From positions 1 through 64,000 of the forward strand of contig NZ_CP026690.1 of the NCBI RefSeq assembly GCF_002949735.1: DNA of 64,000 bases. Reading direction: 5' to 3'. The DNA is from Nostoc sp. 'Peltigera membranacea cyanobiont' N6. GTDB lineage: Bacteria > Cyanobacteriota > Cyanobacteriia > Cyanobacteriales > Nostocaceae. The translations under genes were made by a program, and so were the position numbers. Of this stretch, positions 23,461 to 32,729 are shown piece after piece (position 1 is the stretch's first letter; the number at the start of each line of letters is the position of its first letter). Below the pieces are notes generated by a model. That model was not told where the DNA came from. It saw only the letters and a list, made by a program, of their open reading frames with translations, and searched no databases.

Positions 23461-23703
23461 TTACTCAATTTCAGTTTCTTCAGACGCTCGATGACTCGAA
23501 GAGGCTGCGCTATCACCTTGTACGGTTTTAAGAACTGATTCCAGACGATAACCAGCTTCACGAAGATAATATCCAGCCGCGCCAACGTCTTCAAAAACGT
23601 CATCAAATTGGGGATGAGTTGACGGAAAAATCTTTCTTAAGCGATCGCCCAGTCGCTCTAGTTCTTCTTGGATAGCGATTAGTTCTTGAGTATCATCATC
23701 CAT
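23461..23703 (-). CDS. hypothetical protein, 80 aa, acidic helical
   Basis: It begins MDDDTQELIAIQEELERLGD and continues with DVFEDVGAAGYYLREAGYRL. It is strongly acidic and helical. Another minus-strand frame (23382-23606) overlaps but is basic and random-looking. No known domain; it borders the left end of the Tn554-like element. Confidence 0.55.
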   Translation of the reverse strand: MDDDTQELIAIQEELERLGDRLRKIFPSTHPQFDDVFEDVGAAGYYLREAGYRLESVLKTVQGDSAASSSHRASEETEIE

Positions 23704-23803
23704 ACTTACCTACCACAAAGATAACTGCCCAGGTGTTACATTTGATTTACCACCTTGATGGTAATGAAGGTGACAACCACTTTATATAGACAACAACAAC
23801 CAA

Positions 23804-23884
23804 TTCTACAACGTGGAAAGAACAACAACAACAGCCCTAATTTTTACGTTAGGGTAGAAACAAATTAATTTCCACAACGTAGAA
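23804..23884. repeat. left end repeats of the Tn554-like element
   Basis: TTCTACAACGTGGA (23804-23817) and the inverted form TTCCACAACGTAGAA (23870-23884) flank a 52-bp spacer that contains a third diverged copy (TTACGTTAGGGTAGAA, 23844-23859). The inverted copy ends one base before the first recombinase start codon. Confidence 0.6.
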
Positions 23885-23885
23885 A

Positions 23886-24983
23886 ATGACCAAGGTAGAA
23901 TGGGCGATATCCCCCCACACAGAATCACGATTTAGCTGTGTCTTCGACCCTGAAACCTGCCTACCCGTAGAGCCAATCCAAAGATTTTTGAACTACTGTA
24001 GAAAGCGACAATTAGCACCGAATACAGTAACTACATACGCTTATCGACTGGTAGACTTTTGGCGCTGGCTAGAATCCAAATCTCTCAACTGGTATGACGT
24101 TGGGTTAAATGAATTAGCAGACTTTGTGAATTGGTACTTGCTAGGTGGTGAAGTTGAAGAATCTGGTGAAAATGTGAGAGAAATTGTTGCCAAAAGGAGT
24201 CCTCGCACTGTCAATCAAGCAGTCACCGCCATCCAAGAATTTTATACCTATCACACAATTGAAGGCAGGATTGAAGAAAAACATTTCACTCTACTAGCGC
24301 ATGGTTGGGGAAAACGAGGAGGCTTTCTTAGAGGAATTGCTAAAAGCAATCCTGATAAACGCAAACGCATCAAAATAAAAGAACCGAAACTCTTCAGTGG
24401 TTGTCTGCTAGATGAAGAAGTCGCAACCTTAGCCAACGCCTGTACAACTTATAGAGACAGGTTAATTATCATGCTGCTGCGCTCAACAGGAGTGCGGCGG
24501 GGAGAACTGTTAGGATTACATCTGGAAGATGTCAAGAACTTAGATTTCAGCGGACGCATTCGGATTGTACGCAGAGAAGACAATCCTAATCGCGCAATGG
24601 CTAAAGGAAGAGAACGAGAAATCCCCATTATTTACCATCGTTCAGCTATTCAAGAGACCTTTCATGCCTACTTACTAGAAGAATATCCGCCTCAAGCCGA
24701 AACTTTGGGAGGCGGGATGTTATTCGTCAATTTATCAAGTAAATGGGTAGGGCAAGCGATGTCCTTAGTTCGCTTAAATAAATTATTTGACCAACTCCAC
24801 AAACGAACAGGAATTAAAGCACATCCGCACTTATTTCGCCATACCTTCGCTACTAGAATGCTGCAAGACAATTATCTTGACCAATATGTACAACAGCTTT
24901 TAGGACATCGTTCAATTGCCACAACGAAAGACATTTACAGTCATGTTCTCGATGAAATGACCCTAGACCAATACTTAAGATAA
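23886..24983 (+). CDS. tnpA: tyrosine recombinase, Tn554 TnpA-like
   Basis: A 365-aa integrase, matching the usual TnpA length. The N-terminal SAM-like domain (about 30-130) binds DNA and the catalytic domain follows. Active residues are R204 in TGVRRGE, H315/R318 in HPHLFRHTFAT, H341 in LLGHRSIATT and the nucleophile Y351 in KDIYSH. All are present, so it should be active. It is the first gene of the transposition operon, and the next gene follows after 11 bp. The start codon lies at the inner edge of the left repeats. Confidence 0.9.
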   Translation: MTKVEWAISPHTESRFSCVFDPETCLPVEPIQRFLNYCRKRQLAPNTVTTYAYRLVDFWRWLESKSLNWYDVGLNELADFVNWYLLGGEVEESGENVREIVAKRSPRTVNQAVTAIQEFYTYHTIEGRIEEKHFTLLAHGWGKRGGFLRGIAKSNPDKRKRIKIKEPKLFSGCLLDEEVATLANACTTYRDRLIIMLLRSTGVRRGELLGLHLEDVKNLDFSGRIRIVRREDNPNRAMAKGREREIPIIYHRSAIQETFHAYLLEEYPPQAETLGGGMLFVNLSSKWVGQAMSLVRLNKLFDQLHKRTGIKAHPHLFRHTFATRMLQDNYLDQYVQQLLGHRSIATTKDIYSHVLDEMTLDQYLR

Positions 24984-24994
24984 GAAGAAAATTA

Positions 24995-26461
24995 ATGGCA
25001 GAAGCATTTGCACCGCAAGCATTACAGGAGCGAATCACACTCTCTGAGTTAGGGAAACAGTGGATTAATGATCCTTTGATGAATCAAGATGTTTGGTCAC
25101 TGTTAGAATTGGGTTATAGCCAAGAAGAATGCCGAATTAATGGACATTATCATCTTTACTTTCACAAGTTTTCACTGCCTTGGTTAAAACGGCTGACTCA
25201 ACTAACCATTAAAGCCAGCGTTCGAGAGCGATATTCCCTCGGTCGGATTATTCATCGAGTTGGCTGTTTAAACCATTTAGATCGTTTTTTGTGTAATTAT
25301 GGATATACACAACCCCAATCTTTGACAGAAGCACTCCTCCATCAATTTATTAGCGAAATTAATAGCGGTAATCGTCAGAATGCGATTGCTTACGCCCTCA
25401 ATCTTTGGAAAGAAGAACAATGGTTGGAAATTGCCTTTACCCCGATTAAACTCAAAAAAAAATCTCCTAAAATTGAAATAATTCCAGAGGAAGTACTTTA
25501 CCAAATCTACGAGAAATTCGATTTATTCCCCCCGACACTTGAAAGACTTTTTCGCTTGCAATTGGTGTTAGGCTGCCGCATTGGAGAAATTCTCACTATG
25601 CCACGCCATAGCCTGAAACAGGAAGGTGACAAATGGTTCTTACTACGTTGGGTTGAAAAACGCAAACACTGGAGGTTTGTTCAGATTCATCCTTTAGTAG
25701 CTGAATTAGTTCAAGAACAGCAGAGATTTCTTGATGCTCAATTTGGGAGAGATTCTGAATTCGATAAACTATTTTGTACCGTTTATACTCATCATCAAAG
25801 TATTCCTTGGGCTGAGAGAGAACTAGACACAACACTGTTCTATAAACCCCAAACAATTACCAGATTGAGAATTAGTAACTGGCTAATTAATTTTCGAGAA
25901 GTAGCAGACTTAAAAGACAAACATGGCAACAGATTTAAACTAACTAGCCATATGTTTCGCCGCACCAAAGCCAGCATTATGGCTCATTGTGAAGTAGAGG
26001 ATGAATATATCGCCGCCGTACTAGGTCACGGTTCTTTAGATATGCTACCTCATTATCGTCAGCGTTCGCTTATCAGGTTAGAAAAAGAAGCTAATCTCAA
26101 AGGTTATGTGGATATGTATGGTCGAGTTACTTCTTTTAAACCGAGAAAAACTAGGTATGAAAAATTAGCTAATCTCCTCAAAGTTAGTACACCTCTGGGA
26201 GAATGTCATCGTCCAACGATGTTAGGAGATTGTCAACATCGTTATGCCTGTTTAAGTTGTCCTCATCATCGGATAACGCCCGAAGATAAATCCCAGTTAG
26301 AAGCTGATGTGAACTGCTTACAGCAAGACCTAATTCAAGCTCAAAAAAACGGACAAGAAAGACGAGTGACTGAGATTGCTAACTTATTAGCTTTAATCAA
26401 AAATCGTTTTGATGGCTTATCAGAATTGCAAAATCTTCAAGAACATAAAACTAATGGGTAA
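24995..26461 (+). CDS. second tyrosine recombinase of the trio
   Basis: A 488-aa recombinase with LVLGCRIGEIL (Arg-I), TSHMFRRTKAS (His/Arg box) and VLGHGSLDMLPHYRQRS (His and nucleophile Tyr). A Cys cluster near the C-terminus (GDCQHRYACLSCPHH) may bind zinc, and the tail is helical. It corresponds to the middle recombinase of Tn554/recombinase-trio elements. Its stop overlaps the start of the third recombinase by 8 bp. Confidence 0.85.
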   Translation: MAEAFAPQALQERITLSELGKQWINDPLMNQDVWSLLELGYSQEECRINGHYHLYFHKFSLPWLKRLTQLTIKASVRERYSLGRIIHRVGCLNHLDRFLCNYGYTQPQSLTEALLHQFISEINSGNRQNAIAYALNLWKEEQWLEIAFTPIKLKKKSPKIEIIPEEVLYQIYEKFDLFPPTLERLFRLQLVLGCRIGEILTMPRHSLKQEGDKWFLLRWVEKRKHWRFVQIHPLVAELVQEQQRFLDAQFGRDSEFDKLFCTVYTHHQSIPWAERELDTTLFYKPQTITRLRISNWLINFREVADLKDKHGNRFKLTSHMFRRTKASIMAHCEVEDEYIAAVLGHGSLDMLPHYRQRSLIRLEKEANLKGYVDMYGRVTSFKPRKTRYEKLANLLKVSTPLGECHRPTMLGDCQHRYACLSCPHHRITPEDKSQLEADVNCLQQDLIQAQKNGQERRVTEIANLLALIKNRFDGLSELQNLQEHKTNG

Positions 26462-28898
26462 ACGCAAGCATCAACCGATTTCAATTCACCAGACTCTTGA
26501 CGGTAATTTACAAGTAAATTGGTCAGATAACTATAATCACGAATTCGTTTGTCCCCTTTGTAATCGCGGACGATTGAGCCATTTTTATTACGACAAGACA
26601 ACACTGTGTCAAATTCAATTAAGCTGTGAAGCTTGCCACAAATCCACTCCCCTCTCTTGCCAACTGAGAAAATCACCACCCATCTCAATTCATCAAATGC
26701 TTGACGGTACTTTGTCAGTCAATTGGAAGACAGATTATGCTGGCGAGTTTATTTGTCCCAACTGCAATCATGGAAAAATTAACAATTTTCATCACTCTCA
26801 AAAACCAATTTGTAAACTTAGACTCGAATGTGATTCATGCTCTCAGATAACCAACTTAACTTGTGAAGTTCCTCAACACCCACCTATCTCAATTCACCAG
26901 ACCCTTAACGGGACTTTACAAGTCAATTGGAAGACAGATTATGCTGGTGAGTTTATCTGTCCTCAGTGCCTGAAGGGACAATTAAACAGATTTTCTTACT
27001 CGAAAGGATCTGTTTGCAAACTGAGATTGGGATGTGATTTTTGTCATCAAGTAACATACCTGACTGGTAAATTTAAACATTTACCAATTTCCATTCACCA
27101 AACTCTTCAAGGAACTCTGTCAGTCAATTGGGCAGAAAAGTATTCTGGAGAATTTATCTGTCCTCAGTGTAATCAGGGACAAATCAGCAAATTTCATTAT
27201 GCTGATGGGCAAAGTCATCAACTCAAACTAGGATGTAATTCTTGCTCCCTTAAAACCCTGCTTTGTTGTCAAGTTCCACCTCAGTTTCACGGTTATCGCC
27301 AGCATTTAGTTTGCCCTAATCCCCTGTGCCATCAAATTGGCCCTGATGGACAGAAAGGGTGGATTTACGAGACATTTCAAACAACTAGCAGCCAGAGTAA
27401 TTGTCGCTGTTACTTCTGCCACATAAATTTTCACCCTAACGCCACAAGTTATGGCAGTTGGGTTGGGTCTCAACAAGAAGAAACTTTATTGAATTTCTGT
27501 TTTGATGATGATGTTTGGGATTTTCGCCATTTTATCAAAAACTCACCCGTGAGAATCCTTAACTTTAAGTCAATTAAACCTGAGTGGTTTCGTATATTAG
27601 TCAAGCAATATCTATATTCTTTACTCAAATCAGGTAGGTTTTCTGCTAGTGCAAAACCGATGAATTCTCTGGTGGCTTTGCGTCAGTTTAGTCAAATTTT
27701 GAAGCCAAATAACATCCAGCATCTCTCTGAGATTAGCCGGGAACTAATTTTAAGCTTTCTCGACATCAACCAAACTAACTGTAATCGAACGATTCGAGAA
27801 AAGCTATATAACCTCAAAGATTTTTTTGATTTTTTCGGATTAGAATCTCTAAGCTTAGTTCGTCATCGAGATATTCCTAAACAGACAATTCAGGACGTGG
27901 ATTGGTTGGATGAAATCACCCGTCAAGGGATTAAACAGCATCTTGATAAAATCCCTGCTCCTGTTGCTCGTCACTATTTAGTGCAAGAATATACGGCTGC
28001 TCGTCCAGGAGATATTTGTCAGATAGCTTTTGATTGTTTAGTTGAAGAAAATGGTCAATGGTATATCAAGTTTTATCAGCATAAGGTGGAACGATGGCAC
28101 AGACTACCTGCCCCTCGTGAGATTAGACAAGTCATTGAACAACAACAGCAATGGATTAGGAAAACCTTTGGCTCAGACTACCCTTATCTGTTTTGTCATT
28201 TTAGAAGTATTAAACAGAGTTCTTACCCCTCGTTTTCTAGTCTCAAACCATTGCCCAATCCCCCTCAAGTAACAGCAAGTGGAAATCCAATGGTTCGTCT
28301 TATTCGTCTGTTGATAGAGCAAGAAGACATTCGTGATAGCAATGGTCAAAAACCCTATTTTACTGGTAAGATTACCCGTTCTAGTCGCCTCCAAGAAGTA
28401 AGGGCTAAACACGGAATGGAAGCAGCTCAACTCTATGCTGACCACCTCAGTAGTGAAACGACATTTCAGCACTATGCACCTCCCACTAAGGAGCAAGTAG
28501 CGGTAGTAGATTTACCTTTTCAGGAGCTGCTGCTGAATTCGCAAAACCGCTTCCTCCCCTGGCAAACCTTACCTGAAAGCCTCCTCAAAAACCCTTCATC
28601 TCACGAACTCGACCTGGAAATTTCACCTCGTCTGGTGGTCTATGGTCATTGCACCCTTGACCCCAAAACAAACTGTATCTACAACCTTTATCCCAAATGT
28701 TACGGCTGTGGTAGTTTCCGCCCCAGTACGAGCAAATTACCCCTTTATGAACGGCAATATGCTGGAGAACACAAACGTATGGAGTCAGCTAAACAAGCTG
28801 GGGCAGCCCTGGCCTATGAAGAATCCAAGGCTACCCTAGAAGCAATGGATAAATGGCTATCAGATTTGAGGAAAGTTGCTAATGGCGAAGCAACTTAA
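26454..28898 (+). CDS. tnpB: third recombinase, TnpB-like of Tn554 type, with four zinc-ribbon repeats
   Basis: I take the ATG at 26454 (MGKRKHQPISIHQ), overlapping the previous stop by 8 bp. The first ~270 residues are four tandem ~66-aa repeats, each with PISIHQTL.G.L.VNW, then EFICP.CN.G and a second C-x2-C, i.e. four zinc ribbons; another Cys cluster follows. The C-terminal half is a recombinase domain with TAARPGDICQ (Arg-I) and a final HLSSETTFQHY box (Tyr). The repeat array is unusual and may read a long DNA site or contact partner recombinases. This TnpB is unrelated to the RNA-guided IS605 TnpB. Confidence 0.82.
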   Translation: MGKRKHQPISIHQTLDGNLQVNWSDNYNHEFVCPLCNRGRLSHFYYDKTTLCQIQLSCEACHKSTPLSCQLRKSPPISIHQMLDGTLSVNWKTDYAGEFICPNCNHGKINNFHHSQKPICKLRLECDSCSQITNLTCEVPQHPPISIHQTLNGTLQVNWKTDYAGEFICPQCLKGQLNRFSYSKGSVCKLRLGCDFCHQVTYLTGKFKHLPISIHQTLQGTLSVNWAEKYSGEFICPQCNQGQISKFHYADGQSHQLKLGCNSCSLKTLLCCQVPPQFHGYRQHLVCPNPLCHQIGPDGQKGWIYETFQTTSSQSNCRCYFCHINFHPNATSYGSWVGSQQEETLLNFCFDDDVWDFRHFIKNSPVRILNFKSIKPEWFRILVKQYLYSLLKSGRFSASAKPMNSLVALRQFSQILKPNNIQHLSEISRELILSFLDINQTNCNRTIREKLYNLKDFFDFFGLESLSLVRHRDIPKQTIQDVDWLDEITRQGIKQHLDKIPAPVARHYLVQEYTAARPGDICQIAFDCLVEENGQWYIKFYQHKVERWHRLPAPREIRQVIEQQQQWIRKTFGSDYPYLFCHFRSIKQSSYPSFSSLKPLPNPPQVTASGNPMVRLIRLLIEQEDIRDSNGQKPYFTGKITRSSRLQEVRAKHGMEAAQLYADHLSSETTFQHYAPPTKEQVAVVDLPFQELLLNSQNRFLPWQTLPESLLKNPSSHELDLEISPRLVVYGHCTLDPKTNCIYNLYPKCYGCGSFRPSTSKLPLYERQYAGEHKRMESAKQAGAALAYEESKATLEAMDKWLSDLRKVANGEAT

Positions 28899-29820
28899 TC
28901 GAGAAAAACAGACTGCTGTCCTTCTCTCAGCCCAACAAAAGCGAAAAGAGCAGAAACGTGAACAAGTGTTTCGCGCTATTGAAGAGATTAAAAAAAGCGG
29001 TAAACCCTTGACCTTCCCTAACATTGCTCAAGTCGCTGGCTGTTCCATTTCCTACCTCTACAAATGGACGGAATTAACTGAATACATTCATGATTTACAG
29101 TCGCAAAAAACACAGCAACTAAATTCATTAGAGTCGAAACAACCTGGACCTCATAGCCTCAAAACTCTAAGCGAAGTATTCAAGCAACGGATTCGAGAAC
29201 TGTCAGCTGAAAATAAAGAATTAAAGCGACAGAATCAGAACTTGAGAGGTCATGTTGCGGAAATCTTTGAGTTGAAGTCTGAATGTGAACGTCTGCGAAC
29301 ACAAATTAAGCAGTTGACCACACCTGAGTCATCCCCAAAAGTTGTTTCTCTGAACTCGGTTCCTAAGAAGTCTGATAATGGCGAACTCAAGAATCTATCT
29401 CAAGAAATTACTCATTTAATTACCGAAATGGGCATCAAAATCGGTGTTAGATTAAAACAGGAAATAGCCAAACACGAGCCAGAGAGAGTGAAGTTGGCAA
29501 TATCCGCCTTCGAGCAATACCGAAGCCATAATAGTATCGAGAGTCCCGGTGCTTGCTTGCTGGCAATGATTCGTGATGAAGCTGAACCTAATGTTCCTCT
29601 CAAAGCGATGACTCCTCTTGAGGATGAGTTTGAACGTTGGTATTGTCAGGCTATTGAAAGTGGTTTCTGCCAAGATGTTCCAAAAAAATATTTACCCATA
29701 CAGCAAGGAGAAATTCAGGTTAGAGTAAACAATGATAAATTTTCATCAGGTTATGAACTACTATCCTGGCAAATAGCTAAAGCGAAAATGGAATTAGATG
29801 AAGATTCATCAATATCTTGA
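28882..29820 (+). CDS. tnpC: TnpC-like coiled-coil HTH protein of the Tn554-like element
   Basis: From the ATG at 28882 (MAKQLNREKQ) the product is about 312 aa. Residues about 25-60 form an HTH (TFPNIAQVAGCSISYLYKW), followed by a long coiled coil (about 90-160: RIRELSAENKELKRQNQNLR) and a helical C-terminal domain. This matches the DUF6262/TnpC accessory protein, which sets orientation and frequency of transposition in Tn554. It overlaps the previous gene by 17 bp. The C-terminal 12 bp overlap the convergent 29809 gene. Confidence 0.8.
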   Translation: MAKQLNREKQTAVLLSAQQKRKEQKREQVFRAIEEIKKSGKPLTFPNIAQVAGCSISYLYKWTELTEYIHDLQSQKTQQLNSLESKQPGPHSLKTLSEVFKQRIRELSAENKELKRQNQNLRGHVAEIFELKSECERLRTQIKQLTTPESSPKVVSLNSVPKKSDNGELKNLSQEITHLITEMGIKIGVRLKQEIAKHEPERVKLAISAFEQYRSHNSIESPGACLLAMIRDEAEPNVPLKAMTPLEDEFERWYCQAIESGFCQDVPKKYLPIQQGEIQVRVNNDKFSSGYELLSWQIAKAKMELDEDSSIS

Positions 29821-30078
29821 CTCAGGGTCAACTCTTTTATACCCTCGTTTTTCCCTTCGCTCTTGCAGTTTGTAGTAAGTTATTAACGCGGCTTGGTAAT
29901 CAGGGCAATCTAAATCTTTTGACTTGCCAAACCCCCGATAGATGGCACTACCCCAAGTTTTGGTGATCGTCCACTCTCCAAATAGGTTTTGGCAAAGGGT
30001 TAAGGTGTAGAATCGCGTATCTCTTTGCCACTTCGATTGAAGCCATTTGTCAAGTTCGTAGGCAATTTTTACAGTCAT
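29809..30078 (-). CDS. WGR-domain-like small protein
   Basis: Using the ATG at 30078 (MTVKIAYELDKWLQS) gives 89 aa. The pattern FYTLTLCQNLFGEWTITKTW, then YRGFGKS and AALITYYKLQERREKRGY resembles WGR domains, which bind nucleic acids in PARP and plasmid proteins. The exact WGR triad reads WGS here. It is convergent with the TnpC-like gene and lies inside the inferred right end of the element, so it may be a passenger gene. Confidence 0.55.
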   Translation of the reverse strand: MTVKIAYELDKWLQSKWQRDTRFYTLTLCQNLFGEWTITKTWGSAIYRGFGKSKDLDCPDYQAALITYYKLQERREKRGYKRVDPESRY

Positions 30079-30227
30079 CTCAACCACGTTTTTGCTTCGC
30101 AGGGAGCAAGAATGTATCAACACGATGATTTTAATAATTAGGCACTGAAAAGTACGGTAATGAGTCAAAAATACTAGTTACATTTTGTAAATTTTTCTGC
30201 TTTGTTAAAAGGGAGTTATCAGAGGTT

Positions 30228-30290
30228 ACGTTGTAGAATAATTTAACAAAACTCAGTCACATCAAGGCTTCTACGACGTGGATTCTACAT
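30228..30290. repeat. right end repeats of the Tn554-like element
   Basis: TACGTTGTAGAATA (30228-30241) is an inverted partial copy, and TTCTACGACGTGGA (30269-30282) a direct copy (13 of 14 matching) of the left end sequence at 23804-23817. A further TTCTAC follows at 30283-30288. Confidence 0.6.
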
Positions 30291-30523
30291 AAAGCACTGC
30301 AAAGAGCTATAAGGTTGCCTCTGTGGTTATTTGCCGGATTTCTGTCCCAATGATGTACCTGTAGGGTGTACACTCTGCGTTTTGAGCGTGTTAGATGTGA
30401 TGTTTTTTCACCAGGGGCGATGCACTGTAACCCGCATTTTTGACAACGCCACTGGGCTTGTTGTTTAACTGAAGTGGCAATTTCTGACCAATTATCTGGA
30501 TATAGAGAATGGGTAAACGTCAT
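30257..30523 (-). CDS. HNH endonuclease-like protein, C-terminus probably altered by transposon insertion
   Basis: The 88-aa frame has CQKCG, LQVHHWDRNPANN and NLIALC, the core of a small HNH protein. The expected final CxxCH is replaced by CSALCRIHVVEALM, encoded exactly by the att-like repeat of the Tn554-like element. This suggests that the element inserted into the 3' end of an HNH gene. Activity is doubtful. Confidence 0.6.
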   Translation of the reverse strand: MTFTHSLYPDNWSEIATSVKQQAQWRCQKCGLQCIAPGEKTSHLTRSKRRVYTLQVHHWDRNPANNHRGNLIALCSALCRIHVVEALM

Positions 30524-30628
30524 CAGTCTAATTAAACTAAAGCTTGACCAATTGTAATGCTTTCTAGCAGTACGAAAGCTTAACCAAATTCATATAGGCG
30601 ATGGCTCCGCCCGCCGCAGGCATCGCTA

Positions 30629-30859
30629 CTAGCCATAAATATCTTTTAATACAGCTTCTAGCCCCGCATTTAAATCTTGCAGTGCTGCATCTATACTTTC
30701 ATAACTTTCTTTTCCCTGCCAAAACATTCCACCACAATCGAGTGCGCGTACAAAAGAATTGAGAGGACTATCTACGTCATAACCAATTTCAATCCAGCCT
30801 TCATGCTCATCTACCCAACGAGCAATATTTGGGTAAGTTTTTTCAAATGAAACTTTCAT
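30629..30859 (-). CDS. conserved hypothetical protein, 76 aa
   Basis: The acidic small protein begins MKVSFEKTYPNIARWVDEHE and contains SFVRALDCGGMFWQGKESYE, then a C-terminal helix (DAALQDLNAGLEAVLKD). The shape resembles small cyanobacterial proteins of unknown function. It lies between two recombination genes and has its own upstream gap with a GGAGGG ribosome site. No role assigned. Confidence 0.55.
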   Translation of the reverse strand: MKVSFEKTYPNIARWVDEHEGWIEIGYDVDSPLNSFVRALDCGGMFWQGKESYESIDAALQDLNAGLEAVLKDIYG

Positions 30860-30953
30860 ATTTCCCTCCAGAACTAATCACCACATCACTCATCATCATC
30901 TGGCAAATACAAAGCGCTGCTATCAGTCAGCCGTTTATGGAATTATCAACCAA

Positions 30954-32039
30954 TCAAAACCTCGGCAACACTGTACCCGTGCCTGCATCTTTTTTTGTGC
31001 GGACATAAGCCTTGGTTGTATCGGTTTTACTATGCCCCAACTGATTTTGCACCTCAAAAACATTCTTATAATCCACCGCTCTCGTTGCGTGAGAATGCCT
31101 GAGCCAGTGACAAGAAAATTTTACTTTGGCTACTTCAGATATGTCTTGAATCAAACTTTTAATCGAGCGATCGCTCAATGGCAGACCCCGTTTTTTTGGA
31201 TCAGGTGACATATTAGGGAACACTGGCATTTTGTCACCAGCCATACCCCGGTACTTCTTAAACTGCGATGATGTCTCGTGGTCTAACCCTATCTCCCGGT
31301 ACTTTCCCCCCTTCCCCCGAAACTTAATCGTGTAATACCCCCTTTGCCTATCATCCGGTGTCGGGTCTGGCTGCCATTTAAAATTGTGCCAATATAAACC
31401 CGGATAATCTTCCTTGGGTTTACCCGGTTCGTTACCCGGAACCGTCACGCGACCAACCTCGCCAACCCGCATCCCACTGTAAAAAAGCAGACAGAAAACC
31501 AACCAATGCTGCCCCCCTAACTGTTTGGCTGCATCAGCTAGCTTCTTCATCTCGAAATCTTCTAGATATCGCTCTGCCTTCGGTAAATTACTGAAATTGT
31601 CGTAATTTATACTACTTGCAATATTCCGCAAAAAATAGCCAATACTCTCCCCGCTCCCATAGCTCCACAGCGATCGCAATATCAGCACTCGGTTACTTTT
31701 AGTATAAGGGGAAACCTCACCCCAGGAAGCAATAAATTCTAGTAACAATGGTTGCTGTAGCAATCTTAAATCAGGTATACCTTGATTCCGTACCCAATCA
31801 AGCAATTTTTGACCAAATCGGTAGTATTTTCGTTTAGTTTGTTCGCGGTTTTGGCTTCCAGCCCAAGCCAAAATTAACTCCTCATCATTACCCACCGCAG
31901 GCGTGCGGTAATAATATTGCCGAATTACCTCCTCTACCAATTCTGGAGTTACTTGAGCATTAGTGTTTTTAATTACACTTGGTTGGGGAGTAGCAGGCAG
32001 AATTTCTACAGAGCCAATCTCAATATTAGTAACATCCAT
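30954..32039 (-). CDS. tyrosine recombinase/integrase, 361 aa
   Basis: The full catalytic set is visible: YSGMRVGEVGR (Arg-I, about 193), CHWLRHSHATR (His/Arg box), QLGHSKTDTT and the nucleophile in KAYVRTKKD. The N-terminal half is a core-binding SAM-like domain. Single integrases of this type mediate plasmid resolution or integration of genomic islands. It sits just right of the Tn554-like element but is unrelated to the trio by motif sequence. The next gene upstream is separated by a terminator hairpin. Confidence 0.9.
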   Translation of the reverse strand: MDVTNIEIGSVEILPATPQPSVIKNTNAQVTPELVEEVIRQYYYRTPAVGNDEELILAWAGSQNREQTKRKYYRFGQKLLDWVRNQGIPDLRLLQQPLLLEFIASWGEVSPYTKSNRVLILRSLWSYGSGESIGYFLRNIASSINYDNFSNLPKAERYLEDFEMKKLADAAKQLGGQHWLVFCLLFYSGMRVGEVGRVTVPGNEPGKPKEDYPGLYWHNFKWQPDPTPDDRQRGYYTIKFRGKGGKYREIGLDHETSSQFKKYRGMAGDKMPVFPNMSPDPKKRGLPLSDRSIKSLIQDISEVAKVKFSCHWLRHSHATRAVDYKNVFEVQNQLGHSKTDTTKAYVRTKKDAGTGTVLPRF

Positions 32040-32072
32040 CTGGTCTTTAGGGTTACGCGACCATAAAAATAT

Positions 32073-32108
32073 AGCTTCCTGGAAGTGCAGTTTCAGGAAG
32101 CTTTTATA
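32073..32108. terminator. bidirectional terminator hairpin
   Basis: AGCTTCCTG (32073-32081) and CAGGAAGCT (32094-32102) are perfect 9-bp arms, with T-rich flanks on both strands. It separates the 32214-32729 gene from the integrase. Confidence 0.7.
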
Positions 32109-32213
32109 TTATTCTATTCTTTAAGTGGATGTGCTTAACTGCTTGCTCCATTATTTGTGGTCAAGCAACACCCCGTTTTTTGTGTTCAAGCTGTAGCATT
32201 TAGGCACTTGAAA

Positions 32214-32729
32214 TTATTTCACTGGATGGTAAAGTCCGTCTTTTGCATTCCATTCCCAACCGATGCCCCTGGGGTCGCGGTTGCGAGTCCAACTGATAAA
32301 TTCTTTGGTAGTGAGTTTTTCTCGTTCCGGTGCGAGGCTCGACGGACTTAAACCTAGTCGCGGTGCTAGATTTTCAGGGGGCAATGCAAGCAGTTCAACT
32401 TGGGTTTGTTGGTATGGGTTAGCTTGTCTTCTTTGTTTGGGTTGACTGTTGTATCGAGTTGATGAAATAGCCCGTTCGATGAGTTCTAGTTTTTTGGTCA
32501 TTGCGTCGAGCTTGCTTTCCAGCTTCTTCTCCAATTGCAAAACCGATTTACTGCTAGGCGTAACATCGATATCAATATTGCTATCAAACCTAGAGAGCAA
32601 TTCTTCTAAGCCTTGCAGCAAGGCAATTGTATGTCCCTCTCTGTGCAGTTTGGATAGTTTTTTGACTACTGGAATTAAGGCAGTAGGGACGCGAATCATT
32701 TCGCTTGGTGGGGTCTTGTGGTCAGTCAT
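32214..32729 (-). CDS. hypothetical protein, 171 aa, coiled-coil centre
   Basis: The N-terminus (SEMIRVPTALIPVVKKLSKL) looks like the strand-helix start of small DNA-binding plasmid proteins. A coiled coil follows at about 65-90, then a Gln/Pro linker. A conserved-looking C-terminal tail has FISWTRNRDPRGIGWEW, a motif common to cyanobacterial plasmid proteins of unknown function. It is read toward the integrase. Confidence 0.55.
   Translation of the reverse strand: MTDHKTPPSEMIRVPTALIPVVKKLSKLHREGHTIALLQGLEELLSRFDSNIDIDVTPSSKSVLQLEKKLESKLDAMTKKLELIERAISSTRYNSQPKQRRQANPYQQTQVELLALPPENLAPRLGLSPSSLAPEREKLTTKEFISWTRNRDPRGIGWEWNAKDGLYHPVK

Larger units (their letters stand above)
23804..30290 (+). 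mobile_element. Tn554-like transposon (recombinase trio plus TnpC-like protein)
   Basis: Four overlapping plus-strand genes encode three tyrosine recombinases and a coiled-coil HTH protein, the organisation of Tn554-family elements and related recombinase trios. The 14-mer TTCTACAACGTGGA (23804-23817) recurs as TTCTACGACGTGGA (30269-30282) in the same orientation, with inverted variants inside both ends (23870-23884; 30228-30240). These are likely attachment-core and recombinase-binding sites. A small WGR-like gene at the right end may be a passenger. The exact ends are inferred from the repeats only. Confidence 0.7.
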
